64,000 nt of DNA from Paracoccus sp. R12_2 (GTDB lineage Bacteria > Pseudomonadota > Alphaproteobacteria > Rhodobacterales > Rhodobacteraceae). The notes under the pieces were generated by a model. It made no database searches, was not told the origin of the DNA, and saw only the letters and a program-made list of their open reading frames with translations. The DNA lies in assembly GCF_017744015.1 (NCBI RefSeq), contig NZ_JAGHRA010000001.1, positions 1 to 64,000 on the forward strand, written 5' to 3'. Positions 8,222 to 18,400 of the stretch are shown here, one piece after another (the stretch's first letter is position 1; each line of letters starts with the position of its first letter). A program made the translations under genes and the position numbers.

Positions 8222-8803
8222 ATGAGCGATACGGATTTCGACATCGGCACGCGGCTGCGCCTTCTGAGGCAGGACAGACGCCTGTCGCAACGCCAGCTTG
8301 CCGCCCGCGCGGGCGTCACGAACGGGCTGATCTCGATGATCGAACAGAACAAGATCAGCCCCTCGGTCGCCAATCTGAAGAAGATCCTGGACGGGCTGAC
8401 CACAAGCATGGTCGATTTCTTCATGGAAACCGAAGAAGAGCCGCGCACCTTCTGGGCGCATGACGAACTGCCCGAGATCCGGTCGGCAACCGTTCACGGC
8501 CCCGAGGCGACCGCCGCCAAGCTGTCGCTGCTGCGCATCGGTCGTGCGGACCGGAACAGCCTTATGATGCTGCACGAATCCTACGACCCCGGCGCAGATA
8601 CGGGCGAGACGCTTTACAGCCACGAGGCGGAAGAGGCCGGGATCGTGATCGAGGGCCGGATCGAGATCACCGTCGGCGACGAGGTGTCGGAACTTGGGCC
8701 GGGCGATGCCTATATCTTCGACAGCCGCCGTCCTCACAGGTTCCGCAACACGGGCGACACGCGCTGCGTGATCGTCAGTGCCTGCACGCCGCCAACATTC
8801 TAG
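8222..8803 (+). CDS. puuR: PuuR-like XRE-cupin transcriptional repressor
   Basis: The product is 193 residues in two domains. An XRE-type helix-turn-helix (about 10-65; RLSQRQLAARAGVTNGLISMIEQNKISPS) is followed by a cupin (about 110-185; EEAGIVIEGRIEITVGDEV, GDAYIFDSRRPHRFRNTGD). The C-terminus VSACTPPTF closely resembles that of E. coli PuuR, which represses putrescine-utilisation genes and is released by putrescine. The gene is divergent from a GabT/PuuE-type aminotransferase, which strongly supports a role in amine catabolism. The ligand here is inferred, not shown. It ends 18 bases before the convergent decarboxylase gene. Confidence 0.88.
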   Translation: MSDTDFDIGTRLRLLRQDRRLSQRQLAARAGVTNGLISMIEQNKISPSVANLKKILDGLTTSMVDFFMETEEEPRTFWAHDELPEIRSATVHGPEATAAKLSLLRIGRADRNSLMMLHESYDPGADTGETLYSHEAEEAGIVIEGRIEITVGDEVSELGPGDAYIFDSRRPHRFRNTGDTRCVIVSACTPPTF

Positions 8804-8821
8804 GCCGCGCGCAGGACAAGG

Positions 8822-11593
8822 TCAGCCCTTTTCCTTCTCGACCCGCTTCAGCGCCTCGGCGGTGAATACCCGCAGACCAAGGTCCGGCCGGTATCCGTGG
8901 ATCTCGCTGACATCCAACGCCCGCATGAAGGTCAGGATTTCGCGGCTGATGACCTGACCGGGCACCAGGATCGGGAACCCAGGCGGATAGGGAATGATGA
9001 ACGAGGCGGACACCAGTTCCTCGCCGCTTTCCAGCTTTTCCTTCAGCGCCTGATCCAGGTCCAGATAGTCGCAATTGTCTTCGTCATAGGCCAGAAAGAA
9101 CGCGCTGCGGATATCCCCCTCGGGCGTGTCGCCGTCGCGGAACGCCGTGTGGAACCGGCTGAAATCGGGCAGCGGCGGAACCTGTTCGACAAGGCTGTGC
9201 ACGCGCGCATCGAAGGAACGACGTTCCATCTTGGACGCATCGTCCAGCAGATCCTCAAGGTCCTTGGCGATGCTGACCAGCACTTCGATCAGATAGGCGA
9301 TCGAGGATCGCGTCGTGCCGATATTGGTCATGAACAGGACGCTGTTACGCGAGGTCTTGTTGATCTGAATCCCGTGCTTGTCCATCAGGATCTGGGTCTT
9401 GAACGTATCGCCGTCCCAGCCCGTGCCGCCGACGGCCAGCGTGACCTTGGTCGGATCCAGCACGAATTCGTCGGTCGCCCAGTGGTCCCAGCTGTCCTGC
9501 CAGCCGCGCTTTGAATCGTAGTAGGCTTCGACGCCGCTTTCCCGATAGCCGTCCGGGATCATGTCTGCCAGCGTCAGAACCTTGAAATACTTGGACAGCA
9601 ACGGATGCGTGCCGATGGCGCGCCGCAGCGACATCGCACTTTCGATCTGGCGCTGGACGAACTCGTATCCCTCAAGCTCGACCTGACGGCGGCCGACATC
9701 CAGCGATGCGATGATCTGATAGTTCGGCGAGGTCGAGGTGTGGGTCATGTAGGCTTCGTGAAAGGCCTGCTCGGTCTCGCCCTTGAAGTCCTGGTCATAG
9801 ACATGGATCATCGAACCCTGACGCAGCGAGGTCAGCGTCTTGTGCGTCGATTGCGTCGCATAGACCCTGACCCGCGCATCCGGGGGTGCGATCAGCCGCG
9901 TGTTCAACATTTCTTCGTCTTCGGCATCCTTCAGCTTTTCCTGTTGCGCCTCCCACGCATGCACGCGTTCGGGCGCGCGCAGCGCGCGGCGCAGATTGGC
10001 AGCGGTGGCCATCGCGGTGCGCTGACGGAACGCCGGATTGAAGCGCGCGAAGGCGAACCATGCCTCGTCCCACAGGAAGACGAGATCCCTCTTGATCGCC
10101 AGGCATTCCTCCATCACCCGTTCGACATTGTAGATCAGTCCGTCAAACGTGCAGTTGGTCAGCAGGACCATTCGGACCCGGTCCAGCTTGCCCTCGGCCT
10201 TCAGTTCCAGCAGCTTGTGCTTGATCTCGCGGATGGGCACGGCACCGTACATGGAATACTGGTGCAGCGGATAGCTGTCCATGTAGACCACGTTCGCCCC
10301 GGCCAGCACCATGCCGTAGTGGTGCGATTTGTGACAATCGCGGTCCACCAGCACGATGTCGCCCGGCCGGATCAGGGCCTGCACGACGATCTTGTTGCAG
10401 GTCGAGGTGCCATTGGTGGCAAAGAAGGTCTGTTTTGATCCAAAGGCGCGCGCTGCCGATTCCTGCGCCTTCTTGATCGGGCCGCGCGGCTCCAGCAGGC
10501 TGTCCAGGCCGCCGGACGTCGCCGAGGTTTCGGCCAGGAAGATGTTGGGGCCATAGAAGGCGCCCATGTCCTGAATCCAGTGGCTGCGGGTGATCGACTT
10601 TCCGCGACTGATCGGCATGGCATGAAAGACGCCCGTCGGCTGCTTGGAGTATTCCTTGAGGGCGGTGAAAAACGGTGTCTTGAAACGGCTGTTGACGCCT
10701 CGCAGGATGTTCAGGTGCAGCTCAAGGAAATCTTCCTGATTGTAGAAGACCCGCCGGCACCCGCCCAGATCCTTTGCAGCGATGGTTTCCGCCGATCTGT
10801 CGGTGACAAGATATGTGTCCAGTTCGGGGCGGATGCGATGGACCAGCCTGCAGGTCTCGGCGCCATATTCGTCGGGATGCAGGGCATCCACCTCTTCTTC
10901 GTCGCTGGCACGGCGCAGATACTTGTTCAGGATCTCGACATTGTTGCGCGACTTCAGCGCCAGCCCCGGGCGCACGACGACGGCTTGCACGTTGTAATTG
11001 AACAGAATGCCGATCAGCGCGTCTTCCAGGCTGGGGACGATGACCGGTTCATAGACAAAGGCATCCTCGGGACGGCGGGCGCGCTGCAGGTTCGACCGCA
11101 GCCAGCGTTCCTGATGTTCGTTCAGGTCGTCGACGATCAGGACCTCGAAATACGGACGACCCAGCGCCCTGGCATCGGGCGAAAGCGCCACTTCATCCTC
11201 GAAATCCTCGGCCTCGCCGTCTTCCGAGGTCAACTGAATCGTCCGCCGGCGATAGGCACCCGAAATCAGCGCCCGTGCTGCACGCCGCACGGTATGCGAG
11301 AAATCGGGGATCTTTCCCTGATCCAGCAGCCGCCGCATATAGGCAAAGGCCGTGGCGCCCGGAAATGCCCAATAGGTTTCGATCGGGGCCAACGCCTCGA
11401 AAAGTTCCTCGGCCTCGACAAGGCGTTTGCGTCCGCGCCGGCCTTCGGCGCCATGCAGGGAAAGCTCTTCGGCGATGTCGCGCAACGCGCTCCAACGGTC
11501 TGATCGCAGCTGGGTGGCGCTGTAGTAGTCGCCGATCCGCGACAGCTTGGTGGCGATTGGTGCTGCCCCGTCGCGGTGTTGTTGGTCGTTCAT
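8822..11593 (-). CDS. Large Orn/Lys/Arg decarboxylase with N-terminal extension
   Basis: The protein has 923 residues and is a fold-type I PLP decarboxylase of the AdiA/LdcI/SpeC group. The PLP lysine is Lys585 in ATQSTHKTLTSLRQGSM; other family motifs are FFATNGTSTCNKIVVQAL, DRDCHKSHHYG and FLWDEAWFAFARF. In E. coli relatives the PLP lysine lies near residue 367-386, so this protein carries about 200 additional N-terminal residues. These precede and include the receiver-like wing (FEVLIVDDLNEHQERW). The C-terminal domain ends with FILVPGQ-type sequence and EIHGYRPDLG. The likely substrate is arginine, ornithine or lysine, giving a polyamine or precursor; I cannot choose among them. Its location next to puuR and gabT homologues links synthesis and breakdown of amines. 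Confidence 0.9.
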   Translation of the reverse strand: MNDQQHRDGAAPIATKLSRIGDYYSATQLRSDRWSALRDIAEELSLHGAEGRRGRKRLVEAEELFEALAPIETYWAFPGATAFAYMRRLLDQGKIPDFSHTVRRAARALISGAYRRRTIQLTSEDGEAEDFEDEVALSPDARALGRPYFEVLIVDDLNEHQERWLRSNLQRARRPEDAFVYEPVIVPSLEDALIGILFNYNVQAVVVRPGLALKSRNNVEILNKYLRRASDEEEVDALHPDEYGAETCRLVHRIRPELDTYLVTDRSAETIAAKDLGGCRRVFYNQEDFLELHLNILRGVNSRFKTPFFTALKEYSKQPTGVFHAMPISRGKSITRSHWIQDMGAFYGPNIFLAETSATSGGLDSLLEPRGPIKKAQESAARAFGSKQTFFATNGTSTCNKIVVQALIRPGDIVLVDRDCHKSHHYGMVLAGANVVYMDSYPLHQYSMYGAVPIREIKHKLLELKAEGKLDRVRMVLLTNCTFDGLIYNVERVMEECLAIKRDLVFLWDEAWFAFARFNPAFRQRTAMATAANLRRALRAPERVHAWEAQQEKLKDAEDEEMLNTRLIAPPDARVRVYATQSTHKTLTSLRQGSMIHVYDQDFKGETEQAFHEAYMTHTSTSPNYQIIASLDVGRRQVELEGYEFVQRQIESAMSLRRAIGTHPLLSKYFKVLTLADMIPDGYRESGVEAYYDSKRGWQDSWDHWATDEFVLDPTKVTLAVGGTGWDGDTFKTQILMDKHGIQINKTSRNSVLFMTNIGTTRSSIAYLIEVLVSIAKDLEDLLDDASKMERRSFDARVHSLVEQVPPLPDFSRFHTAFRDGDTPEGDIRSAFFLAYDEDNCDYLDLDQALKEKLESGEELVSASFIIPYPPGFPILVPGQVISREILTFMRALDVSEIHGYRPDLGLRVFTAEALKRVEKEKG

Positions 11594-11689
11594 GTGCGGT
11601 TACCCCCGGTCTTTCGCGTCATGCGCGGTCGGTGCTTTGGCACCTTGTTCACCAAGGATGGCCCACAAATACGGGAACACACAATCGCT

Positions 11690-11718
11690 AAAAACTTTGC
11701 CGCGACCGTGCCGCGCGG
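11690..11718 (-). terminator. Probable intrinsic terminator of the collar-domain gene
   Basis: Read on the minus strand, CCGCG (11718-11714) and CGCGG (11704-11700) can pair around a 9-base loop, followed shortly by the T-run GTTTTTAG (about 11697-11690). It lies just past the stop of the collar-domain gene (11727). The stem is short, but the T-run is distinct in this GC-rich sequence. Confidence 0.5.
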
Positions 11719-11726
11719 CAGCATCT

Positions 11727-12074
11727 TCAGTTTCGCGACGGGTAAATGCCTTCCAGCGCGATGATGAAGGTCACGCCAGGGACAGGGTCCGTCATGCGCG
11801 CGGCTGCTTGCCCGGTCGGTACAGGCTGCGTCGGTCCCTGCTGTCTCGCGCCGTCACTGTCTGGTGCCTCGACGGAAGGCCCCTGGCCTTTGGGACGCCC
11901 ACGCAGATCCGGCACTCCGAAGGTCTCGCGCCCGTCGCCGCCATGGGCCGTGCCAAGAAGGCTGTAGAGCAGCTGATACCGCTCGATCGGCAGCAACCGT
12001 CCGTCGCAAGGGGCCCATCCGCGCGGCGCGAATGTTCCGGCGAACATCACGATCTGCCCCACCAGTGGTTCCAT
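11727..12074 (-). CDS. Phage tail collar domain protein (microcystin-dependent-protein-like)
   Basis: The product is 115 residues from the ATG at 12074, chosen because the conserved fold begins MEPLVGQIVMFAGTFAPRGW and CGGAG lies just upstream; an ATG at 12089 is the alternative. The motif CDGRLLPIERYQLLYSLLG followed by FGVPDLRGR is diagnostic of tail collar domains (short tail fibre/MdpB family). Such proteins appear in phage tails and also as isolated bacterial genes of unknown role. No other phage gene is nearby, so this is not a prophage remnant on present evidence. A Crp-type palindrome centred about 90 bases upstream and the divergent cyclase/Crp operon suggest regulated expression. 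Confidence 0.82.
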   Translation of the reverse strand: MEPLVGQIVMFAGTFAPRGWAPCDGRLLPIERYQLLYSLLGTAHGGDGRETFGVPDLRGRPKGQGPSVEAPDSDGARQQGPTQPVPTGQAAARMTDPVPGVTFIIALEGIYPSRN

Positions 12075-12498
12075 CACCGCGCTCCGCATTCTGCCTCTTG
12101 AAAGTCCTGCCGCAGTCGACGGCCACTTCTGATTAATACGCAGACATGCACGCTTCTGTGTCCCAGCGCACAGAAACCGATCTTGTCCTGCACTAGCCTT
12201 ATGGTTGAACCCGGGTCGGGCCCGAAGTTTCCCATTCGGCGCCATTAGCGGATCGGGTTCGATGTTCAGACGGGCCGGGGGTGCGGCCTGTCCGGTAAAC
12301 GGTACCTTGACCTGCGAATTTTTCTGGGGCGCGGGTCGGCGGGCGGTCGTCGAAAGGCAACCGTCCGTTTCTTTTTACGTCGTCACCGCGCCCGACCGGA
12401 ACTGAACCGTTCCTTTTCGCTTCACAAGCGCGCCCGATCTGGTCCATCGTGCCGCCAAGCTTCGATATTTTCACGATAATTACACAGACGGGGTCGAC
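12075..12498 (+). other. 424-base divergent intergenic region between collar gene and FAD-ADC operon
   Basis: No convincing gene is seen. Open frames on the minus strand simply extend the collar gene upstream and lack family similarity. The region contains the Crp-type palindrome at 12154-12175, locally AT-richer stretches (around 12316-12330 and 12465-12485), and a half site CACAGA at 12483-12488 close to the start of the FAD gene. It must carry the promoters for both directions; I could not assign -35/-10 elements with confidence. Confidence 0.6.
12154..12175. promoter_or_regulatory. Crp/Fnr-type palindromic operator
   Basis: The perfect inverted repeat TTCTGTG (12154-12160) and CACAGAA (12169-12175) is separated by 8 bases. 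This gives TGTG-N8-CACA spacing, the same as the E. coli Crp consensus (TGTGA-N6-TCACA). Its centre is about 90 bases upstream of the collar gene start on the minus strand and about 334 bases upstream of the FAD-ADC gene. A Crp/Fnr-family gene is the last gene of the divergent operon, so it is the obvious candidate binder. Confidence 0.55.
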
Positions 12499-15444
12499 AT
12501 GTCATCGCCACGCCAGAAAATCGCGATCATCGGTGGCGGGGTCGGTGCGATCACCGCCGCCTATGCCATCACGCAATTGCCGAACTGGCAGGATCGCTAT
12601 GACCTGACCATCTATCAGATGGGCTGGCGGCTTGGCGGCAAGGGGGCCAGCGGTCGAAACGCGGAGATGGGCGAACGGATCGAAGAACATGGCCTGCATA
12701 TCTGGGCGGGCTTTTACGACAACGCCTTCCGATTGATGCGCGACTGCTACGAGACGATGGCACGCGACGGCTTGCGACGGACCGACGCCCCGCTTGGCAC
12801 GCTGGAGGCCGCGTTTCACGGCCTGGACTATTTCTTCCTGGCGGAAGATGTGCAGCTGCCCGACGGCACCATGGCGCTGCATCCGTGGCGCATCGACTTT
12901 GCGGCGAACACGCAGCAGCCTGGCAGCGGCGGGGTCGTCCCCTCACCCTATACGCTGTTCCGGATGCTGCTGGACCGTATCGCGCAGCTTCTTGAGGGAT
13001 CGGGCAGCCCGGCCCTGGGTGCATGCCAGGTGTCGGCGCAGTTCCAACCCGCGTTCCGGGACCGCGGACTGCCCCTTGTCGCGCCATCGCCCCTGCACCA
13101 CCTGCGCGCTTATGCCGAAAGTCTTCCCACGGATGCGCGTCATCACAGCCGGTCCGAAAAGGCCGCTCTTGCGGCTTTGGTGGCCGAGACGCAGAACTGG
13201 CATGGCGACCTGTTGGCGCAGCTGCCCGAAGGCGACGCCTCGCGCCGGCTGCATTACCTGATCGACCTGTCGCTGGCCTTCGCGCGCGGCACGATTGCCA
13301 ACGGCTGCTTTCTGCAAGGCTTCGACGCCATCGACGATTGGGAAATCAGCGCATGGCTGCTGCATTACGGGGCATCGCGGCAATCGGTATATTCCGCGGT
13401 TTTCAGGGGCTGCTATGATTATGTCTTCGGCTATCCGGGCGGGGTCACGGATCACCGCAGCGTGGGGGCGGGCACGGCGATACGCGGCCTGCTGCGGCTG
13501 GCGTTCTGTTACAAGGGATCGCTGTTCTTCAAGATGCAGGCCGGCATGGGCGACACGATCTTCGCGCCCTACTATCAGGTCTTGCGCCATCGCGGCGTCA
13601 GGTTCCGGTTCTTCAACGCAGCGACCAGGCTGGTGCTGAACCACGACCGCAGTGCGATCGATGCGGTCGAAATCGTCCGGCAGGCCAGCGTCGCCGGCGA
13701 CGAATACGACCCGCTGCGCGACGTCGCAGGGCTGCCCTGCTGGCCGTCACAGCCGCTATGGGATCAGATCAGCGACTGGTCTGATCCCGATTTCGAATGC
13801 GAAAAATCGCCGCCACGCGGCCACGCCTATACGCTGCGGCGCGGGCAGGATTTCGACCAGGTCATCCTTGGTGCCTCCCTGGGGTCCATGCCTTACCTGG
13901 CGTCCGAACTGCGCGATGCCTCGCCCCGCTGGCAGGCGATGATGGACAAGGTCCAGACCGTCGCCACCCATGCCGCGCAGTTCTGGACCGACAAGACGCC
14001 AAGGGAACTGGGGTGGAACGGGCTGGTGGCGCAGCACAATCCCGGCGACCAGACCCACCTGCAAACCGTCATCACCAGCTTTGCAGAGCCGCTGGACACA
14101 TGGGCCGACATGTCCGACCTGCTGCCGCGCGAGACATGGCCGGATCCGCCGCCCAAGGCGATCGCGTATTTCTGCAGCCCCGCCCATGACGCCGGTGTCG
14201 ACCATGGCACGATGGAACAGCGCAGCAGGGAATGGGCCGACAGCCAGCTTGTCCGCATGTGGCCGGGCGCGCAGAAAGACGGGCGCTTCGACGGCCAGAT
14301 CCTGCACAGCATCGACGGTGGCGATGACGATGCGCGTTTCGCCGCGCAGTATTATCGCGAGAATTTCTACGGCTCGGAACGCTATGTGCTTTCGGTGCCG
14401 AACAGCGTGCAATACCGGCTGCCGCCGGACGGATCGGGCTTCGAGAACCTGTATCTGGCGGGCGACTGGACGCGATGCGGCATCAACGCGGGATGCGTCG
14501 AGGCGGCGACGATCTCGGGGTTGATGGCGGCGCGCGGCCTGACCGGCGCGGATATCCAGATCACCGGTGAAGGTGATCTGGCACCTGATGCCGGGCCGGG
14601 CGACGCCACGCGACTGGCCAGCCCCTATGCGCAGACCGCGCCCTGGCCCGTCACGCCGTTCTACGGCACCGGCAGTATCGATGGGTTCTTCAGCTTTCAC
14701 GCGGTGGATTCCGCCGCCCTGCAAGCGGTGCTGCCGGACGGGATGCACCTGCTGCCGCAAGGCCTGACGCCACCGGGAACCCACCCGGTCGCCTTGCTGG
14801 CAAACCAGCAGGTCGGGGTGCGCATGTCGGTCCTTCCCCGCCTGCTGGGATATCGCGACTATTTCGAGGCGATCGTCGCGATCAACTGGGTGGGGATCGA
14901 TGGTCAGGACGGCATCTTCAGCTATCTGCCGAACCTGTATCTGAACAGCCGCGCGCCGCAACTGGCCGGTGTGTGGATGTATGGATTCAACAAGCGCATG
15001 GGCCAGCTTCGGATGGACAACAGCAGCTACCATGTCGCCTCGCCCCAGGCTGCGCCCATCTGGTCGGGACGATATCAGCAGCCGGGTTTCGCGCAGGCGC
15101 TGATGGATTCACCCGAATGTGCGGCGGTCGAGGCGCTGTGCCAGCAGGTCGTGGTCAGCCAAAGCCGGTTCGGCGGCTGGCACTATTCGGCCTTCGACTT
15201 CAATCTTACTTCGGCACGCGTCGCTCCGGTATCGGCCCGGATCACGGTTGCCGATGCCACGCTGGCCAACCTGCCCGAAGGGGAAATGAGTGCCAGACCG
15301 TTGTCGATGCAGCCGGGCCCGGCGGCGTTTCGCGACCACGGGCTGCCCGGCGCCTTCCGCATCTGGACCAGCTGGACACTTTCGAATCCGTTCGACAGCC
15401 ATCGCCTTGCGGTGCTAGAGGCAGAACGCTCCCGCTTGCCGTGA
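12499..15444 (+). CDS. FAD-dependent oxidoreductase fused to an acetoacetate-decarboxylase-like domain
   Basis: The protein has 981 residues. Residues 1-60 form an FAD-binding Rossmann start (IAIIGGGVGAITAAYAI, then QMGWRLGGKGASGRN), followed by EEHGLHIWAGFYDNAF. The second FAD-binding segment is near 648-680 (LYLAGDWTRCGINAGCVEAATISG). This is the architecture of amine-oxidase/phytoene-desaturase-like flavoproteins. From about residue 720 to 975 a second domain resembles acetoacetate decarboxylase (SIDGFFSFHAVD, VAINWVGIDGQDGIFSYLPNLYLN). I cannot identify the Schiff-base lysine with certainty, so decarboxylase activity is unproven. The substrate is unknown. The gene is first in a tight operon with a cyclase/AAA ATPase (25-base gap) and a Crp-like gene. 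Confidence 0.8.
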   Translation: MSSPRQKIAIIGGGVGAITAAYAITQLPNWQDRYDLTIYQMGWRLGGKGASGRNAEMGERIEEHGLHIWAGFYDNAFRLMRDCYETMARDGLRRTDAPLGTLEAAFHGLDYFFLAEDVQLPDGTMALHPWRIDFAANTQQPGSGGVVPSPYTLFRMLLDRIAQLLEGSGSPALGACQVSAQFQPAFRDRGLPLVAPSPLHHLRAYAESLPTDARHHSRSEKAALAALVAETQNWHGDLLAQLPEGDASRRLHYLIDLSLAFARGTIANGCFLQGFDAIDDWEISAWLLHYGASRQSVYSAVFRGCYDYVFGYPGGVTDHRSVGAGTAIRGLLRLAFCYKGSLFFKMQAGMGDTIFAPYYQVLRHRGVRFRFFNAATRLVLNHDRSAIDAVEIVRQASVAGDEYDPLRDVAGLPCWPSQPLWDQISDWSDPDFECEKSPPRGHAYTLRRGQDFDQVILGASLGSMPYLASELRDASPRWQAMMDKVQTVATHAAQFWTDKTPRELGWNGLVAQHNPGDQTHLQTVITSFAEPLDTWADMSDLLPRETWPDPPPKAIAYFCSPAHDAGVDHGTMEQRSREWADSQLVRMWPGAQKDGRFDGQILHSIDGGDDDARFAAQYYRENFYGSERYVLSVPNSVQYRLPPDGSGFENLYLAGDWTRCGINAGCVEAATISGLMAARGLTGADIQITGEGDLAPDAGPGDATRLASPYAQTAPWPVTPFYGTGSIDGFFSFHAVDSAALQAVLPDGMHLLPQGLTPPGTHPVALLANQQVGVRMSVLPRLLGYRDYFEAIVAINWVGIDGQDGIFSYLPNLYLNSRAPQLAGVWMYGFNKRMGQLRMDNSSYHVASPQAAPIWSGRYQQPGFAQALMDSPECAAVEALCQQVVVSQSRFGGWHYSAFDFNLTSARVAPVSARITVADATLANLPEGEMSARPLSMQPGPAAFRDHGLPGAFRIWTSWTLSNPFDSHRLAVLEAERSRLP

Positions 15445-15469
15445 CGCACGGGACGCGCGGGGGGACAAC

Positions 15470-18400
15470 ATGCCGGCATCCGCCGATCCTGACATCCTGA
15501 ACCGAAGAGGAGAGCGCCGTCAGGTGACGGCGATCTTCGTGGATGTGGTCGGCTTCAGCGATTTCGCCAGCACCGCCGACGCCGAGGATCTGCAGGACTG
15601 GCTGGACGGTTTCTATGGCAGCACCGGCCGGATTGTCGATGCGGGCGGCGGCGAGATCACAGAATTCCTGGGCGACGGGATCGTGGCGGTCTTCGGCCTG
15701 ACACGGGCCGAGGAACTGGCCGCGCGCAAGGCCGTCGAGGCGGCCCTGGCGATTGCCCGCCTGCCCTGCTTCACCTTCCCCGACGGACGCAGCGTGGCAT
15801 TGCGCGCCGGTGTCGCCACCGGCGAGGTCGCGACCCGGATGCGGGCCACCGAGGGCACCGATGGTCCCTTGCCGCGCATGACCGGCATGGTGACCACCCT
15901 GGCGCAGCGGCTGCAATCCGCGGCCGCGCCCGGCGAGGTTCTGATCGCGGCGGAAACCCATGAACTGCTGCGCGGCGCGCTGCCCGCGCGGGCCCGGCCA
16001 GATACCGTGCTGAAGGGATTTGGCCCGATGACGGTCTATTGCGTCGATGCCGGGCAGCAGACCGCGGGCGGCATGCCGGGCGAGGATCTGCGCGATCAAC
16101 CCTTCATCGGCCGCACCCAAGAGCGGGACCGAATTCGTGACGCGACCGACCGGCCCTGCCTGCTGGTCGGGCCGGCCGGAATTGGCAAGTCGGCACTGGC
16201 GGGTACCTTTCTGACCGGCGACCAGCCCTGCGCGGTGTTTCAGGCCGATGCGCTGGAAGGCGGCGCGGGCCATGTTCCCTTCCGCCGCTGGCTGCGGTCG
16301 CTGTTCGGCGGCGCGCAGCCCGACTTCGGACAGCTGCGCGCGACCTTCGCACAACTGGATGACGATGCGGTTCTGGGGCTTGCGCTGATGCTGAACCTGC
16401 CGCAGGGCAACGCGCTGCTGGCGCGGTTCGCCAGCGGCGCGCTTCGTGATCGGATCGAAAGCGCATTGTCTCAGGCCGTCCGGGCGCGGAACCCCTGTGG
16501 AATCCTGCTGTTCGAGGATCTTCACTGGCTGGACAGTGCCAGTTTCGGTGTGCTGCGCAGACTGCTGCGCGATATCCAGGGCGGTCCGTGGCGCGTTCTG
16601 ATGACCAGCCGCGAGACCAGCCTGATCGACCGCCACCTTTCAGACCTGCCCCTCGAAACCATCCGCCTCGATGCATTCGACGCCTATGAATCCCGCGCCT
16701 ATCTGGACGCGGTTCGCCCGGACGGGCTGTCGCCTGCCACGCGCGACGACGTGATCCGGCACGCGGGTGGCGTGCCGCTGTTTCTGGAACAGCTGATCCG
16801 CCACGCAGCCCAGCACAATCCTGCAGCGGGCGAGTTGCCGGCCACGCTCAGCGACCTGCTGACGGAACGGATCGACAATGCTGGACCCGCGCGGTTCGCG
16901 TTGCTGCAGGCCTCGGTTCTGGGACGCGGCTTTTCGCAACGGCTGCTGCAGGCGCTGGCCGCCCCGGCGGATGACATACCGCAACTTCTGGCGATGGCGC
17001 ATCGGGCCGATATCCTGCGTCCTGCCGGTCCGGATCGCTGGGTCTTCAGCCATGCGTTGCTGCAACGCGCCGCCTACCGGATGCTGCTGCGCGGCACGCG
17101 CATCGCGCTGCATGCCCGCGTCGCCGAACTGCTGCAGGGCACATGCGCCGACCTGACCGAGGCCGGGCCCGCCATGCTGGCCAATCACCAAAGCCGCGCG
17201 CAACTGCATCTGCCCGCCGCCCGCAGCTATCTTGCCGCCAGCCAGCAGGCCCTGCTGCGCGGCGCGTTCTCCGAGGCACAGGACCACGCGCAGTCCGCGC
17301 TGCGCATGTGTGCCGGCGTGGCGGCGGGGCAGCCGGCGCGGGCGGACCTGGAAATCGCCGCCTATACGGCGCTTGGATCCACGCTGATGCAGTCGCAGGG
17401 CTATGCTGCGGCGCCAGTTCGCCGCGCCTTCGATCAGGTCATGCGACTGGCCAGCGACCATGTCGCACCCGGTTACGGGAACGGCGCGGCGCTGTTCGGC
17501 AGCTATGCCCACGCCATCATCGCGGGCGACCGCGCCGGCGCCGACCATCTGGGCCAATTGCTGCACCGGACGGCGGATGCCGCCGAGGCCCAGCTTCGGC
17601 CCGACCGGGTCGAGATCCGGCTGGCGGCCGAGGCCGCGTCCAATTGCGGCCGGTTCTATTCGGGCGAGTTCAGCGAGCAGTTCGACCATATCGCCCGCAT
17701 CCGTGCGCTTTACGATATTGAACGCCACGCACCGATGATTGCGCAATACGGCATGGACATCTTTGCCGCCGCGCAGATGTTCGAGGTGCCCGCACGCGTC
17801 TTCTGCGGCGAGACCGACAGCCTGACCGCCCTTCTGGCCGAAACCGACGCGCATCAGCAGGCGCTGAACATTCCCGTCATGCAGCCCTATGCGCTGATCT
17901 GGGGCAGCGTTCCGTTGCACGCGGCCGGACGTGTCGACGAAGCGTTGGCGCGGCTGCAGCGCGGCATGGCCGTCGCCGCAGAACAAGGCGCCGAGTTCTG
18001 GGGGTTGATCGGCCAGTGCTGGCTGCACGTCATCCAGCCCACCAGCAGCGACAGCGTATCGGGACGCGAGGCGTTTGACGGCGCGATTCGCACCCTGCGC
18101 GCGATCGGCGCGTTGATCGGTTTGCCCTATTTTCAGACCCATTATGCTGCGGCGCTGGCTCGGGCCGGCGAACTGACCCACGCCTTTGATCTGTCCGCAG
18201 CCGCCGTCGAGGAAGGTCGGCAATCGCGACTGTGGTGCTGGCAGGCCGAGACGATGCGCCTGCATGCGGCCATCGCCCTGCGCCTTGGCCGGATCGAGGT
18301 GGCGCATCGTCATCTACAGGATGCCGTGGCGCTGGCCGACAGCCAGGGTGCCCGGCTGTGGCAACTGCGCGCCGCGCTGGATCTGGCCGAGCTGCCACAG

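Noticed and set aside
11727-12074. Prophage or phage-tail locus suggested by the tail collar domain
   Set aside because: No integrase, capsid, portal, terminase, lysis or other tail gene is nearby; neighbours are metabolic and regulatory genes.
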